From: Platerodrilus igneus | Lineage: Eukaryota > Arthropoda > Insecta > Coleoptera > Lycidae | Assembly (NCBI GenBank): GCA_036346225.1 | Contig: JARFIW010000999.1 | Coordinates: 6,183,001 to 6,247,000 of the forward strand | DNA length: 64,000 nucleotides | Direction of reading: 5' to 3' | In this document: piece by piece, positions 1-10,783 of the stretch | Position numbering within the stretch: position 1 is the stretch's first letter | How the letters are laid out: each line of letters starts with the position of its first letter | The notes under the pieces: model-generated | Told to the model about the DNA's origin: nothing | Seen by the model: the letters and a program-made list of their open reading frames with translations, nothing else | Database searches by the model: none | Position numbers and translations under genes: made by a program

Positions 1-645
1 TAAAATGAGAGTAGCTCCCTGGGGGATGATGTTATCTGAAAAATTCCTAGAAATTTCAGTATCTGAGAAAAATCTAATATTAATTGATACCAAACAAAGT
101 ACATTTATCTCGTGAGTGGAAATGTGAAGAAAGATTTATCTCGCAGAGAACATATGTGTAACTTTGTAAGGGGTGGTCCTATATTAAATCTGTTTGCAGA
201 TTCTGATTCTGCGTAAAATTCTAAACTAATTTGATGCTTTGCATGGTAAAAAAGTTTATGCGGACGGCTAAAAAATCGCTGCTGGTAAAAAATCTTAAAA
301 TGAGAATAGCTCCCTGGGAGATGATGCTATCGAAAAAACTCCTAGAAATTCAAGTAGCTGAAAAAATTCTAATATTAATTGATACCAAACACGATAGTTT
401 TATCTCGAAAGATGCAATGGCTAGTCGAAGAAAACTATTTGGTTCAGAATGTTAACGGTAAAAAATCTTAAAATTGGGGTAGTTCTCTGGGGGATGATGC
501 TATCTAAAAAATTCCTAGAGATTTGGGTAGCTGAGAAAAATCTAATATTAATTGATACCAAACAAGATATATTTATCTCAAAAGATGAAAATGGTTAGTC
601 GAAGAAAACTATTTGGTCAAGATGAGAGAGCAAATGTAGATGCTG
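1..645 (+). repeat. Three diverged units of a ~165-bp dispersed repeat
   Basis: Related blocks start near 1, 297 and 467. Each contains a run beginning TTAAAATGAGARTAGCTCCC, followed by CTATCTAAAAAATTCCTAGA-like sequence and ATCTAATATTAATTGATACC. The last two blocks are about 170 bp apart. Inverted relatives lie at about 3650-3925, 58115-58400 and 61000-61110. It resembles a satellite or short dispersed repeat. The 74-codon open frame inside it has no recognisable product and is not called as a gene. Confidence 0.75.
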
Positions 646-744
646 GAACAAATGTGGTCACAGAGGACCTGGTTTCACACTACTGACCGCCAATCCTAAA
701 ATCATGACAATCTCCTAGCTCGCTCAATAATGACTCAACATCAG

Positions 745-915
745 TAAGGATGGACTCGGGCTCGAGCTTTCGGGCCGGTGCGGCCCGATTTCGTCCTCCA
801 ATCCGGGCCGGACCGTTGACTACTTTATACGGGCCAGGCCTATCTTTTTTCGGACCGAGCCGGACGATTCGAGCCAGCCCGAACTTTTCGGGCCGAAAAT
901 CGCACGAGTAGATAC
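745..915. repeat. GC-rich subterminal block, left end of hAT-like element
   Basis: Dense CGGGCC/GGCCCG words sit in a strongly AT-rich neighbourhood, mirrored by the block at 3088-3242 in inverse orientation. They extend the terminal inverted repeat and could fold back or act as subterminal transposase-binding repeats, as known for hAT elements. The 83-codon minus-strand frame over this block (680-931) is a by-product of the GC-rich sequence. Confidence 0.7.
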
Positions 916-3087
916 TCCACCGTCCTTTCACTTCTATCTCACGTTGAGTAGTTAAACGTTCTTAATTATATTTTCACGAAGTGTCTTCATGAACCCATTA
1001 TAATCAGTTTTTCGTCTTGTTTAGTGTAAAGGAGACGTGATATTATAACTCACTTCCTATTCCGAATATTTTATTGTCAAATAAATGTTAAACGCTCGAA
1101 GCAGTGTCAATGGACAATAAGGTTTATTTCCCTGAATATTAAGAGTAGTCTCTATTTCTCTAAAGCAGTCTAAAGGTCCAAAAAAAGTTTGTTTTTTTGT
1201 TGTTCTTACATGTTTTCAAATAACTCTGCAGGTATTCTTCCGCGTTGGTTGGGTCAAAAACTATCCAGATCGTTATCCCCTTATACCTAATTCCCCGAAG
1301 GTAAAAGTGAAGACTAAAATTCTATGTAGGTTAGCTACTACCACTTCTTCTATTGTTATGGTTGACTTTTAATCCAACAGTTAGTACGAAAATCTCACCA
1401 TTTTATCCCAGTACACTTATACAATAAAAAATATCTTAAGGACTCTCGCGAAGATATTACAAGAAATCATTAATTACTTCTTATTAACTAAAATACATTT
1501 CTCTTAAAATTTTCGCACCGGTTATTAGATTTTTCAGGTGTTAAATAGTAAATCAAAAAGCTGAGTTTTTAATACTCTGAGCTCTGAAATAGTGTAGGAA
1601 ATTGAACTATGTAGTACTAGCGTAGCCTAGCATTTTTCAGGAATTCTTAACAATACTGTCGGTGTTTTAAATATATTATTTTCATACCAACGTGCGATGC
1701 AAAGCCACTATGTAAACATCTAAATTCTATTTATAGTTTAATCAGTTAAGTGAAAAAATTATGTAATAAAACCATGCAAACGGTTGCACCTTGACCAGAA
1801 AATTATTTTAGCGACGTCGAGATTATATTGCTTCCGTCGCAAGCGATTTATGCGAAACACTTTCTCTCGGTACGCTAAAAAGCAATTTCGCGGCCTTGAT
1901 ATACAAATAACTATTTAAACGCAACCATGTAGTATATATTAATTAGCATTAGATTCTTTACTGCTGCATGAATTTTAAAATAACGATTTCAATAAAACTT
2001 TCAAAAACAATAGGTTAATCGTCTATTCGTAGACTATAGTTATAGAAGACACTTCTAGGGTACTTGAAATTTTGAATTTCATACTTTGAATACTTTGATA
2101 TTATCACCAGTAACGTAATTAGCCTTTTGTTGGGGAGCAGACTAAACAGCCATTAAACATTTTGTAAATACAACAATATTTTTAGCGTTTTCTGAACACC
2201 CTTCTTGGGGAGGACTAGAATATTAAGGGGGGGATTAGCCCCTAAGATCCCTTCTCCCAGCTACGTGCATGATTATCACTTAATTTATTGTTGATAGTAG
2301 AATTTGGCTGCAGATATAGTTTTTTATTTGTTTGCGAGAAAATTAATAATTCATTATCGAACTCATGCCATAAAAAAAAGTAAATAAAATTTTATTGGTA
2401 TATAAAAGAAACTATGTACTGATTTATACCTTGGTAATCATTTTTTAAAAAACCTGTCAACCTAAAACAATTACTTGATTTTACTTCTATTCCATCACAT
2501 AATATGTATTTCTAAAGAATAAGGTATCCTCTACATAGCACAATTTGAAAATCAAACATTCGGTATATTAATTAACTTTCAGGTTTTTAAAGTTCTAATA
2601 ACATTAGGTACCAATTCTAAGTTGCTTGAGATATTAACCGATGAAGTTTGGTACCGTTTATACTGTGACATATAAACAATTTATTTAATTTTTAGCATTC
2701 AGTAATTCATCAAAAGTGTTCAATCTTGAACTTTGGCACAATTTGTCAGTCGGTCAAATAAAAATTTAAAAGAACTAGAACAAAAACATTTAAATTATAG
2801 ATCAAACTTCAATTTTCAAAAGTTTTAGTTTCTCAAATTAAAAAAAGGTTATAAAAATCCGTCTGAAACAATTTCATAAACATTGAAAATTGCTAAACAT
2901 TTTGTACTTTTGATACATATTTCTAAGATTTTTTAAAGAATCAAAAATCAAATGATATACTACGATATGTTCCACAAGTATCTTGATTGTAACTCAAAAT
3001 CATTATACTCTTAAATCAAACAAAAGAATGATAGTTACTAGTTGAACACAACTGAAAAAATATCTTCTTAATCACTGAATGAAAGTC

Positions 3088-3242
3088 CGGTCGGCCCGAA
3101 ATTTTGGGCCGGCCCAACCCGGCCCGTCAGGCCGTTAGTTTTTATTTCGAGTCGGGCCTCGGGCCGGGCCGGTCACTTTTCTGCACCAGGCCGGGTCGGG
3201 CTTGTTAAAAACCCGGGCCAGCCCGGCCCGAGTCCATCCCTA
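3088..3242. repeat. GC-rich subterminal block, right end of hAT-like element
   Basis: This is the mirror partner of 745-915, with repeated GGGCCGG and CCGGCCC words ending in CCCGAGTCCATCCCTA. Pairing of the two blocks would bring the ends of the element together. Confidence 0.7.
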
Positions 3243-4174
3243 AACATCAGTACAATACACTACATTGCCTTCTGCAGTGAACAAACGATGGCGGTTTTGT
3301 TCCCGTCGACGATTAAAAGAAATTTTCGCCTCAAAGAGATTCGAACCTTTTATCTGGACGCCAACAGTTCTACCTGATCCTTTGACAAGTTCAAATCACG
3401 AACTAGATCATTAAGTTCAAACCGATTGATTGTATGAGATTCTGTAGATCATCCACCAAAATTCGGGTCTTCAATGTTGCCCTTTGCTGGATTTAATTGT
3501 ATAGATGTTCATTGCTAGAGTTTTCTGAATGTAGATTCCAAGATTTATGTGGCGCTAGGATTTGAAACTTGTCGCTATGAGGAACAGGTCTGATAGCAGA
3601 AAGTAGCAGTAGAGCATTATTGAGGGATTAGGCGCAATTTTTGCACCTAGTTATGAATTTTCCTCGACTAGCCATATGCACCTAAACCAGAATTTCACGG
3701 GGAATCCAAATCTGTTTGAATTTTTAAACACGGACTACTCCTTACAAAGTTACACCCTGTAAAAGCGCCATATCCCAAGTTTTTGCTCATTGTATTCATA
3801 TATAACCCAGATAAAAATTTTCTTCGACTAGTCATATTAACCTGATACAAAATCTCTGGGGCAATCTTAATCCGCCAAAATTTTTCAAATCGGACCAGTC
3901 GATACAAAGTTACACCCTTATGTCTAATATCAAACTTATTAAAATTTATATAAAAAAGTATTGCGTGGATTCTAATTCTACTACTTTTTCAAAATAAGAT
4001 CAACTCTAAAAAGTCCTAAAGACTAGCAATTGAACATTTTTCTCAAAATCTGATGCCTTAAATATTTCAAAGAAAAACTTAACAAAATACTTTAAACGTT
4101 TACTAAGAGTATATCATGGTTATTGTCTACAGGATAGTTACTAATAAACCAATTAAATTTTAAATAACTTCTAC
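3243..4174. other. Intergenic, with two inverted units of the ~165-bp repeat
   Basis: Two copies of a block containing CTTACAAAGTTACACCCT-like sequence preceded by CGACTAGYCATAT lie at about 3665-3765 and 3826-3920, 160 bp apart. Read on the minus strand they match the family at 1-645. No gene is seen. The 70-codon minus frame here is repeat sequence. Confidence 0.6.
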
Positions 4175-4591
4175 TGTTTGATGCGCTAGGGGTTTTATAA
4201 TTTTATATATCGATTTACCTCCACATTATTCAATTGTTCTAAGTGTCGTTTCTACTTTTCAACGAAGTGGATTGTAAGGCGATTTATTGGACGTGTTGTG
4301 TATGCACGTATGCACTATCACTGTTTTTTAGGGGTTAATCGATAAATTCACATTCCGCGACACTATTGACTTCACTCACTTTACCGAAGCAACACAACCG
4401 TTTGTCTTCGATGTCCATAAGCAAGTGTCTATCACTACCCCTTTAGTCCAACTTAATTTCCATCGGCGCAAAAGAGGTTTGTGACAGGATATAACGGGAC
4501 AAGGAATGACAGCTTTACTATTTGATTTGCAACTACGAATTTACAATGATTTAAAATTAACCAGGAAAACGTGCGACAAAGAGATCAAACA
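4175..4591 (-). repeat. 3' LTR of BEL-1
   Basis: On the minus strand it starts TGTTTGATCTCTTTGTCGCA at 4591 and ends ATGCGCTAGGGG-complement to ...CAAACA at 4175, giving TG...CA ends. It is preceded by the same GGGCGGGA purine-rich junction as the 3' LTR of BEL-4. Length 417 bp against about 405 bp for BEL-4 LTRs. No partner LTR is present upstream. Confidence 0.8.
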
Positions 4592-4639
4592 TCCCGCCCA
4601 TAAAAATAAGTATGAACTATCTTATTTCATATTTAAAAT

Positions 4640-5690
4640 TAATTAAAGCTATTGACTAAGAAACCTAAACCGACAAACTTATATAAGTGCTGAAACAAAT
4701 AACTAAGCAAATGTACTCCTTCAATGATTTTGCGCCACGACACAGATTTATCGTGACAGAGAAAAATCCACCAAAATCGACTCCCGTATGCAAAAACGCC
4801 TTACTTAGAGTTAACATAGAAGCTGGTAAACACCAATAGGGAGGTATAAAGACACAAGGTTTACACCAAAACAACGAAAGCAGGATTTCAAACATTGCCC
4901 AATACCCCTCTTTGCAGACAAGATCCAATGATTTGGAGTTAATAAAATTCGAGTTGTTCGATTTCCATGATGTAAATGTCTTTCATGACAATCTAATATA
5001 ATAATTTCAGTTAACCGATGCGACCGAGGAAGCAAAATTGGAAATTTTGCATCATGCGATAACTCTGAATTGCGCAGGCGACCGCCCACCCTCAACAAAT
5101 CACGACTATCTAAAAACGAATTAAGGCTACGTAGGTGTTTACTAACAAGTTTTCCAGTTTTAATATTTGCACTGTCTTAGGCAAAAACATTTCTTTGAAC
5201 TCTTTTAATCAATAAATGTATAGTCTCTTGCTGGTGAGCTAGGGACAAACCATCAGAATATTTTGAACGAAAATCTGCCGGACATTGAACATTACGAATT
5301 AAATGACGAATATATGTAATAATCCTACAAATTTTCTGCAGTTTTGAAAATTTATCCAATAACAAATCTAAGAAATTCTCAGGCATAACGACTGTTAACG
5401 ACAAAGTACGATATTTGACATCCATTTGAGATAAGTCAATAAGTTTGGCAGCGGCGTTACTGACTATTTTCTGCTACGACGCACTAACCAGGAAGGCCCT
5501 GTCCACCATAATGCATGATGAACGAACTCTGAAGCCAAAAGTCTACATGAGGCACAATCCGCAAGGTTGTCCTGAGACTTAACATGAATCTACGAAGATG
5601 GAGGAATACGTTCTTGAATATACGAAATGCGATTGCTAACAAAGGTCTTCCACTAATGCGAGGAAGATCGAAATCAAGACAATACAACAG
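4640..5690 (-). pseudogene. BEL-1 integrase, truncated core
   Basis: Read on the minus strand, a pre-integrase spacer is followed by the integrase zinc-binding region (LDCHERHLHHG and CFRCFG) and the first core segment with GVDFGG, which holds the first catalytic Asp. The frame then joins the element's 3' untranslated region near CACTTATATAAG, so the second Asp and the Glu of the D,D-35-E triad are absent. Several frames are needed (4665-4928, 4811-5098, 5177-5425, 5484-5687). No integrase activity can be expected. Confidence 0.8.
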
Positions 5691-6024
5691 TGGTATCTAA
5701 CCACGCGAAAATACTACTAAGTGATAAACTATTTGTATAAGTATTTTTCACGAAATCTACTAAATCTGCCAAGAGTACGGCAGCACACAATTCGAGACGT
5801 GGCAATGAAACGCGATTAGTAGTAGCAATCTTCTATTTTGCGCATACTAATGACATGGCAATATTACCTTCTAAATCGAACGAATGACAATAGACAAAGG
5901 CTGCATACCCGGCTTCAGAAGCATCATAGAACCCATACAATTCCACCTTTTTAAAATTATTACATACTATGCAACGTGAAATCTCAATATTCGAAACCGC
6001 TGACAGTTCAGTCAAAAAATGTTT
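5691..6024 (-). pseudogene. BEL-1 RNase H region
   Basis: The minus-strand frame at 5833-6015 contains YGFYDASEAGYAAF, the first RNase H strand with its catalytic Asp in the BEL/Pao arrangement directly after RT. Further RNase H sequence (RVSLPRLELCAA) is recognisable in the neighbouring frame down to about 5760. It is broken by an altered frame and a stop at the RT junction. It would degrade the RNA strand of the RNA/DNA hybrid in an intact element. Confidence 0.78.
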
Positions 6025-7260
6025 TTATTTTTCGACGACTTCCAATGGCGGCTCTTGTTCCCAACCGAGACCTAAAAGCCAAAGATCTTGAACTAAACGT
6101 TTAGCGAAAAGTACTAAAGGCGCCATCAAACCGAGAGGATTAAAAATTTTTACGATAGCTGACAAAATATTGCGCTTAGTGCAAGTGCGCTCTTCAGCGT
6201 TTAAGTTGTATAAAAATACATCTATAAGAGCGCGCCACGAAAGGCCCAAAATTTTTATTGAACCACTATCTTTATCTTGAAATGTAATTGTGTCCGAACA
6301 GGACAAGGACTCTTTCAAGTTGGACATCACTTCCGGGCAATTACTATTCCATTTTCTTAATTGAAAACCACCACTTGTGCAAATACTATTCAACTGATCA
6401 ATTAATTGATTAGCAGCTTCAATCGAATTGCATCCAGTGACTAAATCATTAACATAGGTATCGCTTGCCAATACCGATGACGCGAAAAGAAAATTAATCG
6501 ATTCTAACCTTGCCAATTTTCGAACAGTACGCAAGACCACAAAAGGCGACGACGAAACTCCATAAGTCACAGTATTTAATTTAAAGTCCATAATAGAATC
6601 CGACGGAGAAAATCTCCAGACAATACGTTGATAATCACGATGAGTACCTTTAACCAAAATCTACCGATACATTTGTTTAATATCGGCTGTAATTACGATA
6701 GGATGTACACGAAAGTGCAATAACAAAAATGCTATGTCCTTTTGCAAAGCAGGACCAATAGCCAAGCTATCATTTAACGAATTTCCAGATTAATCCTGAC
6801 ACGAAGCATCGAAAACCACACGCAATTTGGTGGTAGTGCTATCACGGTTATGTACAGCATGATGAGGAATGTAATACATCCTCTCATGAACCGACGAATT
6901 TTCAAACGATTCCACTTGACCCATGTGACTGCTTTCAAATAATCTTCCATAATTTTTTATAACCCGAATACAATTCAGGATTTTTTAGCAAACGACGTTC
7001 TAATGATAAAAATCTTTTAATACAAATCGATCTTGTAGCCACCATTGAGAGTTCAGAAATTTTAAAGGGCAAGGACACTACAAAACGACCGTCCTTGTTA
7101 TGTCTATAATGTTCCACAAATTCCTTTTCGCACTTTTCTTCTTCAGGAAAAATGTGTTTCTTGAATAGAATATTTTCGAATTTCCGAAATCGACGAATTT
7201 CGCTGTCTAAAGGCTCAACGGAAGCACACAACGACGTAATAGAATAATTCGGGAAAACGA
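6025..7260 (-). pseudogene. BEL-1 reverse transcriptase, mutated YVDD box
   Basis: The N-terminal RT region is in the frame at 6935-7231 (FRKFENI..KKHI, SLPFKISE), then come unmatched frames with VFDASCQD and ADIKQMYR. The main palm segment is at 6025-6657 (YQRIVWRFSPSDS, LNTVTYGVSSSPF). The catalytic box reads YVND where BEL-4 reads YVDD, so one metal-binding Asp is lost on top of stops and frameshifts. This copy cannot encode active RT. Confidence 0.85.
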
Positions 7261-7345
7261 ATTTCCCCGTTAAAACCCAACCAAAGGTTGTTTTGATAGC
7301 AACTGGTTAGTTAGCGACACCCCAACGAGATTCGTTCAACAAAAC

Positions 7346-7735
7346 CTAAACAAAGATATCAGCTCTGAGTAGTATGTCAATCTTACCAGGAATATTAAAA
7401 TTAGGATCAGCTAAGGTCAAACCTCGAGTATGCGACCATTCCTTGACCCCTATAGACGATAAAGGTAATTGATTACAAATGTTAGGTAAAATATAACAAT
7501 CAATTTCATATGCTGGAGACTTTGCTCCCGAGTGGCTGACTACACACGATAGTGTACCAGACACCAACGACGAATTCAAGCCGAGTTCTTGAGCAGTAAA
7601 ATTGGTTCTACGTTTCTTTACACCTAATCTCTGACGGCACCTTTCAGTCATAAAACTTTCCATGGGTCCGTTATCTAAAACTATACAAACAGGTTGCAAT
7701 TTTCCTGTATAATCAAGCACCGACACCATTGCCGT
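7346..7735 (-). pseudogene. BEL-1 aspartic protease
   Basis: The frame carries LDNGPMESF in place of LDNGSMESF in BEL-4: the retroviral-type aspartic protease D-x-G-S motif with Ser changed to Pro. This is followed by the conserved CYILPNICNQLP and GVKEWSHTRGL stretch typical of the BEL/Pao protease C-terminal region. It would mature the Gag-Pol polyprotein in an active element. It continues, after stops, into RT toward lower coordinates. Confidence 0.82.
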
Positions 7736-7739
7736 AGCT

Positions 7740-8222
7740 AACAGCGTGGTTGTATGTTCTAATGACGTGAAATTAACGAGCTAATGGCATGTTGTTCATG
7801 CACAACCGCCAACGACAGATTGTCTTCGCTAGGACTACTAGTAGAAGTTACTCTAGGCGTCGCTCTCCGAGAAGACGCTGACCTTTGGCGATGAGCTTGT
7901 ATGCGTGGAGACACCGATTGTTGTCGTTTATCGAAGTGAAGTAACGAATTGTGTGACTGTTAACATCTTCTACACGACCAATCCAACTTATAACTTTTCA
8001 CCGAATGTAAAGTACTTAAACATTTAATACAAAGATTTTTAACCTTTCCCACCTCAAGTCTTTCTTGAGGGGCTTTATCGAGAAACTGCTTACATCTATA
8101 AATAGGATGCACAGCTTGACACAGACTACAATTTTTACCATCATTGGTGGTACCAACTTATCTGAAGCTTTCCATTGTCTACACATTTGCTGAAGCGAGC
8201 GTGCAAGCAGCACGTCTTTCAC
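7740..8222 (-). pseudogene. BEL-1 Gag C-terminus (zinc knuckles)
   Basis: Frame-shifted minus-strand sequence corresponds to the Gag zinc-knuckle region of BEL-4 (NLCIKCL, LDWSCR, SHNSLLHFDKR) followed by the Arg/Ser-rich linker before protease. The element's homology begins abruptly near 8222, so the capsid part of Gag is missing. Confidence 0.7.
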
Positions 8223-8770
8223 ATACCGATCTGGTTAGCATGTACTTATTTCCAGAGCTGTTAAATAATTATAGCTATTTACGTCACTGAATAGAAAATT
8301 ACACGCTCGAATATCACTTTCGAGAAAAATTTTAGCTCTTTCCTCTGCTTCTGTTAGCTTCAGTCCTTTGCCGTAATTATGGTCGGCAATAAACTCTACT
8401 AGTTAGTTGTAGAACGATTGAAATTCTCTACCAACCATCGTATTTAGTTTATATGTTTGTAACTCCCGCATGCTAAATAGTCTCCAGAATTTGCGTTCAC
8501 GCAAAATGATGACACTATCACCATTTGTGAGTTTCAGTGCAAAAGTTTGCTTCATACGTTAAATCGAATTCAATTCTAAGTTGAAAATATACTTCTTCTA
8601 ATTCCACACCATTTTGTCGAACATGTTTTACAACTGTAGCAAATTGATTCAACGTAAGTTGAAAATGGGATCTGCACAAATTATCATCGCTATCTCAATC
8701 GAAGTCGCAAATGTGACGAATTAAAGTATCGAGCGAAACAGAAAAGGCCCCATGGATAATATTAGCACTT
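8223..8770 (-). pseudogene. Unidentified coding relic
   Basis: Minus-strand translation shows two long protein-like stretches separated by a frameshift and in-frame stops. The upstream one (about 8760-8540) contains LDTLIRHICDFD and FQLTLNQFATVVKHVRQNG. The downstream one (about 8550-8250) contains VIILRERKFWRLFSMREL, EFIADHNYGKGLKL and ESDIRACNFLFSDVNS. Residue usage and codon pattern look like a real protein, but no family is recognised. It abuts the 5' break of BEL-1. It could be from a larger DNA element, an old host pseudogene or an unfamiliar retroelement. Confidence 0.45.
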
Positions 8771-8904
8771 CAAAATGGAAAATACGACAGAAAAGAAGAA
8801 AATGCTACAAGCTATACAAATTCCTACATAAGCAACGTCAAAGTGTATTTGAACTCTCAGGCGTTTATCCAAAATCGCATGAATTTGGACTTTGAACAGA
8901 ATGA

Positions 8905-8985
8905 ACGGGCGGGTGGGGGCAGACAGGCGGGTAGGCGGGTGGTCGAGCGGTTTGCGGGCTGGTAGACGAACTGGTTGGCGGGGTC
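8905..8985 (+). repeat. G-rich degenerate GGCGGGT repeat
   Basis: Runs such as GGGCGGGTGGGGG, AGGCGGGTAGGCGGGTGG and GGTTGGCGGGG are clustered in AT-rich DNA. At least four G-tracts of three or more occur within 60 bp, so the + strand could form a G-quadruplex. The open frames across it have biased composition and are not called. Confidence 0.6.
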
Positions 8986-9049
8986 TAGTGTGGTGATAGA
9001 CACGCTCGTTCCAACAATAAGTACATGGACGACCACGATCCCGAACATT

Positions 9050-9707
9050 TTATTTTATTTATAAATTTCTTAAGTATTTGTATAAATTGCTTTATTGTAA
9101 GTTGAACAACATACGTCTTATAATATCTAAACGTTTTTCTTTGTTCCAAACTTTTACAATTCTCTTTTATACTGGTCGTGGTAAAATACATGTACAAAGT
9201 GTTACAAAGTAATATACAGGATGAGTAAAAATAAAATTGACATATCCAAGTTGGTGGAGGTAAACAAATGCGTCAGAGTGTTAATTAGTGATAAAATTTG
9301 TTTTACTTATTTGTAACGTTAACACCATCCAAAACTATTTATAAATGTGTTAAATTGTTTTTCTTATTCCTAGGTTTTAAGGTGGGTGCATTTCCACCTC
9401 CACCCCCACATTAATATGAAGTTAATCCTCAAGTAGGTCAGGTTTTTTTAAATGTCTGTTGACTGAAGCAGGCGTATAGAACGCATCTTTTTTGAGAATT
9501 ACGTGACAGCGTTGCTCGTTAATAAAAGAATATTCAGGGTAAGGCTATATAAAATTTTGGGTTAGGTGCTTTTAAATTAATCTTTAAAAATGGAATTGGT
9601 AAGCGGTTTCTTAATCATATAAATGTATTAAATTATCTGGTATTGTATTCTTAGGTTTAAGGTGGTAGCACTCTTAAGTTAATCTTTAAATTAAAATAGA
9701 ATCTATG
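9050..9707. other. AT-rich DNA with two diverged direct repeats
   Basis: TTCTTATTCCTAGGTTTTAAGGTGG near 9362 and TTGTATTCTTAGGTTTAAGGTGG near 9642 are diverged copies, each followed by CTTAAGTTAATC-like sequence. No gene is seen. Confidence 0.4.
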
Positions 9708-10257
9708 CATCATCATCATTAGGTCTTCAGTCCTGAAACTGGTTAGACGCGTACCATCATTGTTTCCTATTCTGAACTAACCTACACATTTTCCTGATAT
9801 TTGCACAGTCTGCATCTATAACTATCTAATCTAGGTCTACATCTACCTCTTTTTTCTTATCTCTGCTTGTAATATATCCCATACTATTCCCTATAAATGC
9901 CTTAGAACGTATTCTGCCCTTCTATTTCTCTTATCTTTTTCCCCAGATATCCTGTTCCCCTACTATTTCTATAACCTATTTGTTATTATCTTTGTCTGTC
10001 CATGCTATCGTCCTCATACATCTGAAGCACAGCATTTCAAAAGGCTGCTACCGTTTTTCTGTCTGCGTTTCAGGCTGCCCGTATTTCATAGACATACTGT
10101 GCTGTGCTCCACACATATGCTTTCAAAAATTTTCTTCTTGTTCTATGTTAGTTGTCTTTCCTCATAGGCGCTGTTCTTTCTTGTTAGATGTCGTTCCGTC
10201 ACCTTCTATTGTTTTACAATTATATACCTTATTTCTCCGACCTTCAGTGGTTGTGAA

Positions 10258-10567
10258 TGGAGAAGGCGTCGCCGTGGATCAATGTAGTAAGCGTAAGACT
10301 ACGGATTCCAAGGTCCCGGGTTCAAATCCCGACACGGTCGACTGCTTGAAAAATGGCAGGTGAGCATTTTTCACAAATATTACGCCCTCGTTCGGATGAG
10401 AGGTTTAATGGAGGTCCCGTGTGTGAATGTTGTCACGCACGTTAAAGATCCCTACCTTGCCTGGAACGGCAAGGGTTCGGCAAAATTCTAAATTTTTTAG
10501 GTTACAAGAAACTCACTTTTTGGCCAATGTAGTACCTTCGGGTGGAGCATTGGAAATGTAAATGAAC
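10258..10567 (+). mobile_element. tRNA-derived SINE inserted in LINE-A tail
   Basis: A 310-bp insertion is flanked by GGTTGTGAA at 10249-10257 and 10568-10576. The head contains an A-box-like TGGATCAATGTAGTAAGCG and a clear B box GGGTTCAAATCCC (10318-10330), giving an internal RNA polymerase III promoter. The tRNA-unrelated body follows, ending in GGAAATGTAAATGAAC. The second LINE-A copy has uninterrupted sequence here (near 32105 on its strand), which independently proves the insertion. Confidence 0.85.
10270..10345 (+). promoter_or_regulatory. Internal Pol III promoter (A and B boxes) of the SINE
   Basis: The A box lies around 10274-10292 and the B box at 10318-10330, with spacing typical of tRNA genes. 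The flanking arms do not form a full acceptor stem, so this is a SINE head and not a functional tRNA gene. Confidence 0.7.
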
Positions 10568-10783
10568 GGTTGTGAAGGAAGGTAAGCAGTCTGTGGCTGC
10601 CAAGTTCCCCCAACACTTAACCATTTACCGATTTAATATATTTTCCAATATATCTTTTCGCACAGTCCTCATTAGTTGCAGATATTTCGCAACCAACAAC
10701 TAGTTGTTTATACAAATCATCAGATTTATCTGCGCTTATTTCTTCGTCATTAGGTTTTCCGTCTCAAAACTGGTTGGACACGT

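Larger units (their letters stand above)
745..3242. mobile_element. Non-autonomous hAT-like DNA transposon with 8-bp TSD
   Basis: The left end reads TAAGGATGGACTCGGGC and the right end reads GCCCGAGTCCATCCCTA, an imperfect terminal inverted repeat. AACATCAG directly precedes the left end (737-744) and directly follows the right end (3243-3250). An 8-bp duplication with a TA-GG-ATGG type terminus is the known signature of hAT elements. The 2,498-bp interior is AT-rich and has no credible transposase frame, so it would need transposase in trans. Superfamily assignment rests on the ends and TSD only. Confidence 0.82.
4175..8222 (-). mobile_element. BEL-1, 5'-truncated BEL/Pao retrotransposon
   Basis: Minus-strand order is gag zinc knuckles (8222), protease, RT, RNase H, partial integrase, short 3' region and 3' LTR (4591-4175). 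It belongs to the same family as BEL-4: the protease blocks align almost residue for residue and the LTRs share TGTCATYCYTTGTYCC and CACTTAGAACAA-type words. The 5' LTR and most of gag are missing; homology stops near 8222. Numerous stops and frameshifts make it a dead copy. BEL/Pao assignment follows the domain order and the closely similar intact-LTR copy BEL-4. Confidence 0.88.

Noticed and set aside
680..931. An 83-codon minus-strand gene
   Set aside because: It falls in the GC-rich end of the hAT-like element and has no domain.
4665..8222. Host genes on the minus strand
   Set aside because: All sizeable frames align with BEL-4 gag, protease, RT, RNase H or integrase.
10258..10345. Functional tRNA gene
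   Set aside because: A and B boxes are present but the arms do not form a cloverleaf, and the 310-bp unit with TSD shows that it is a SINE.
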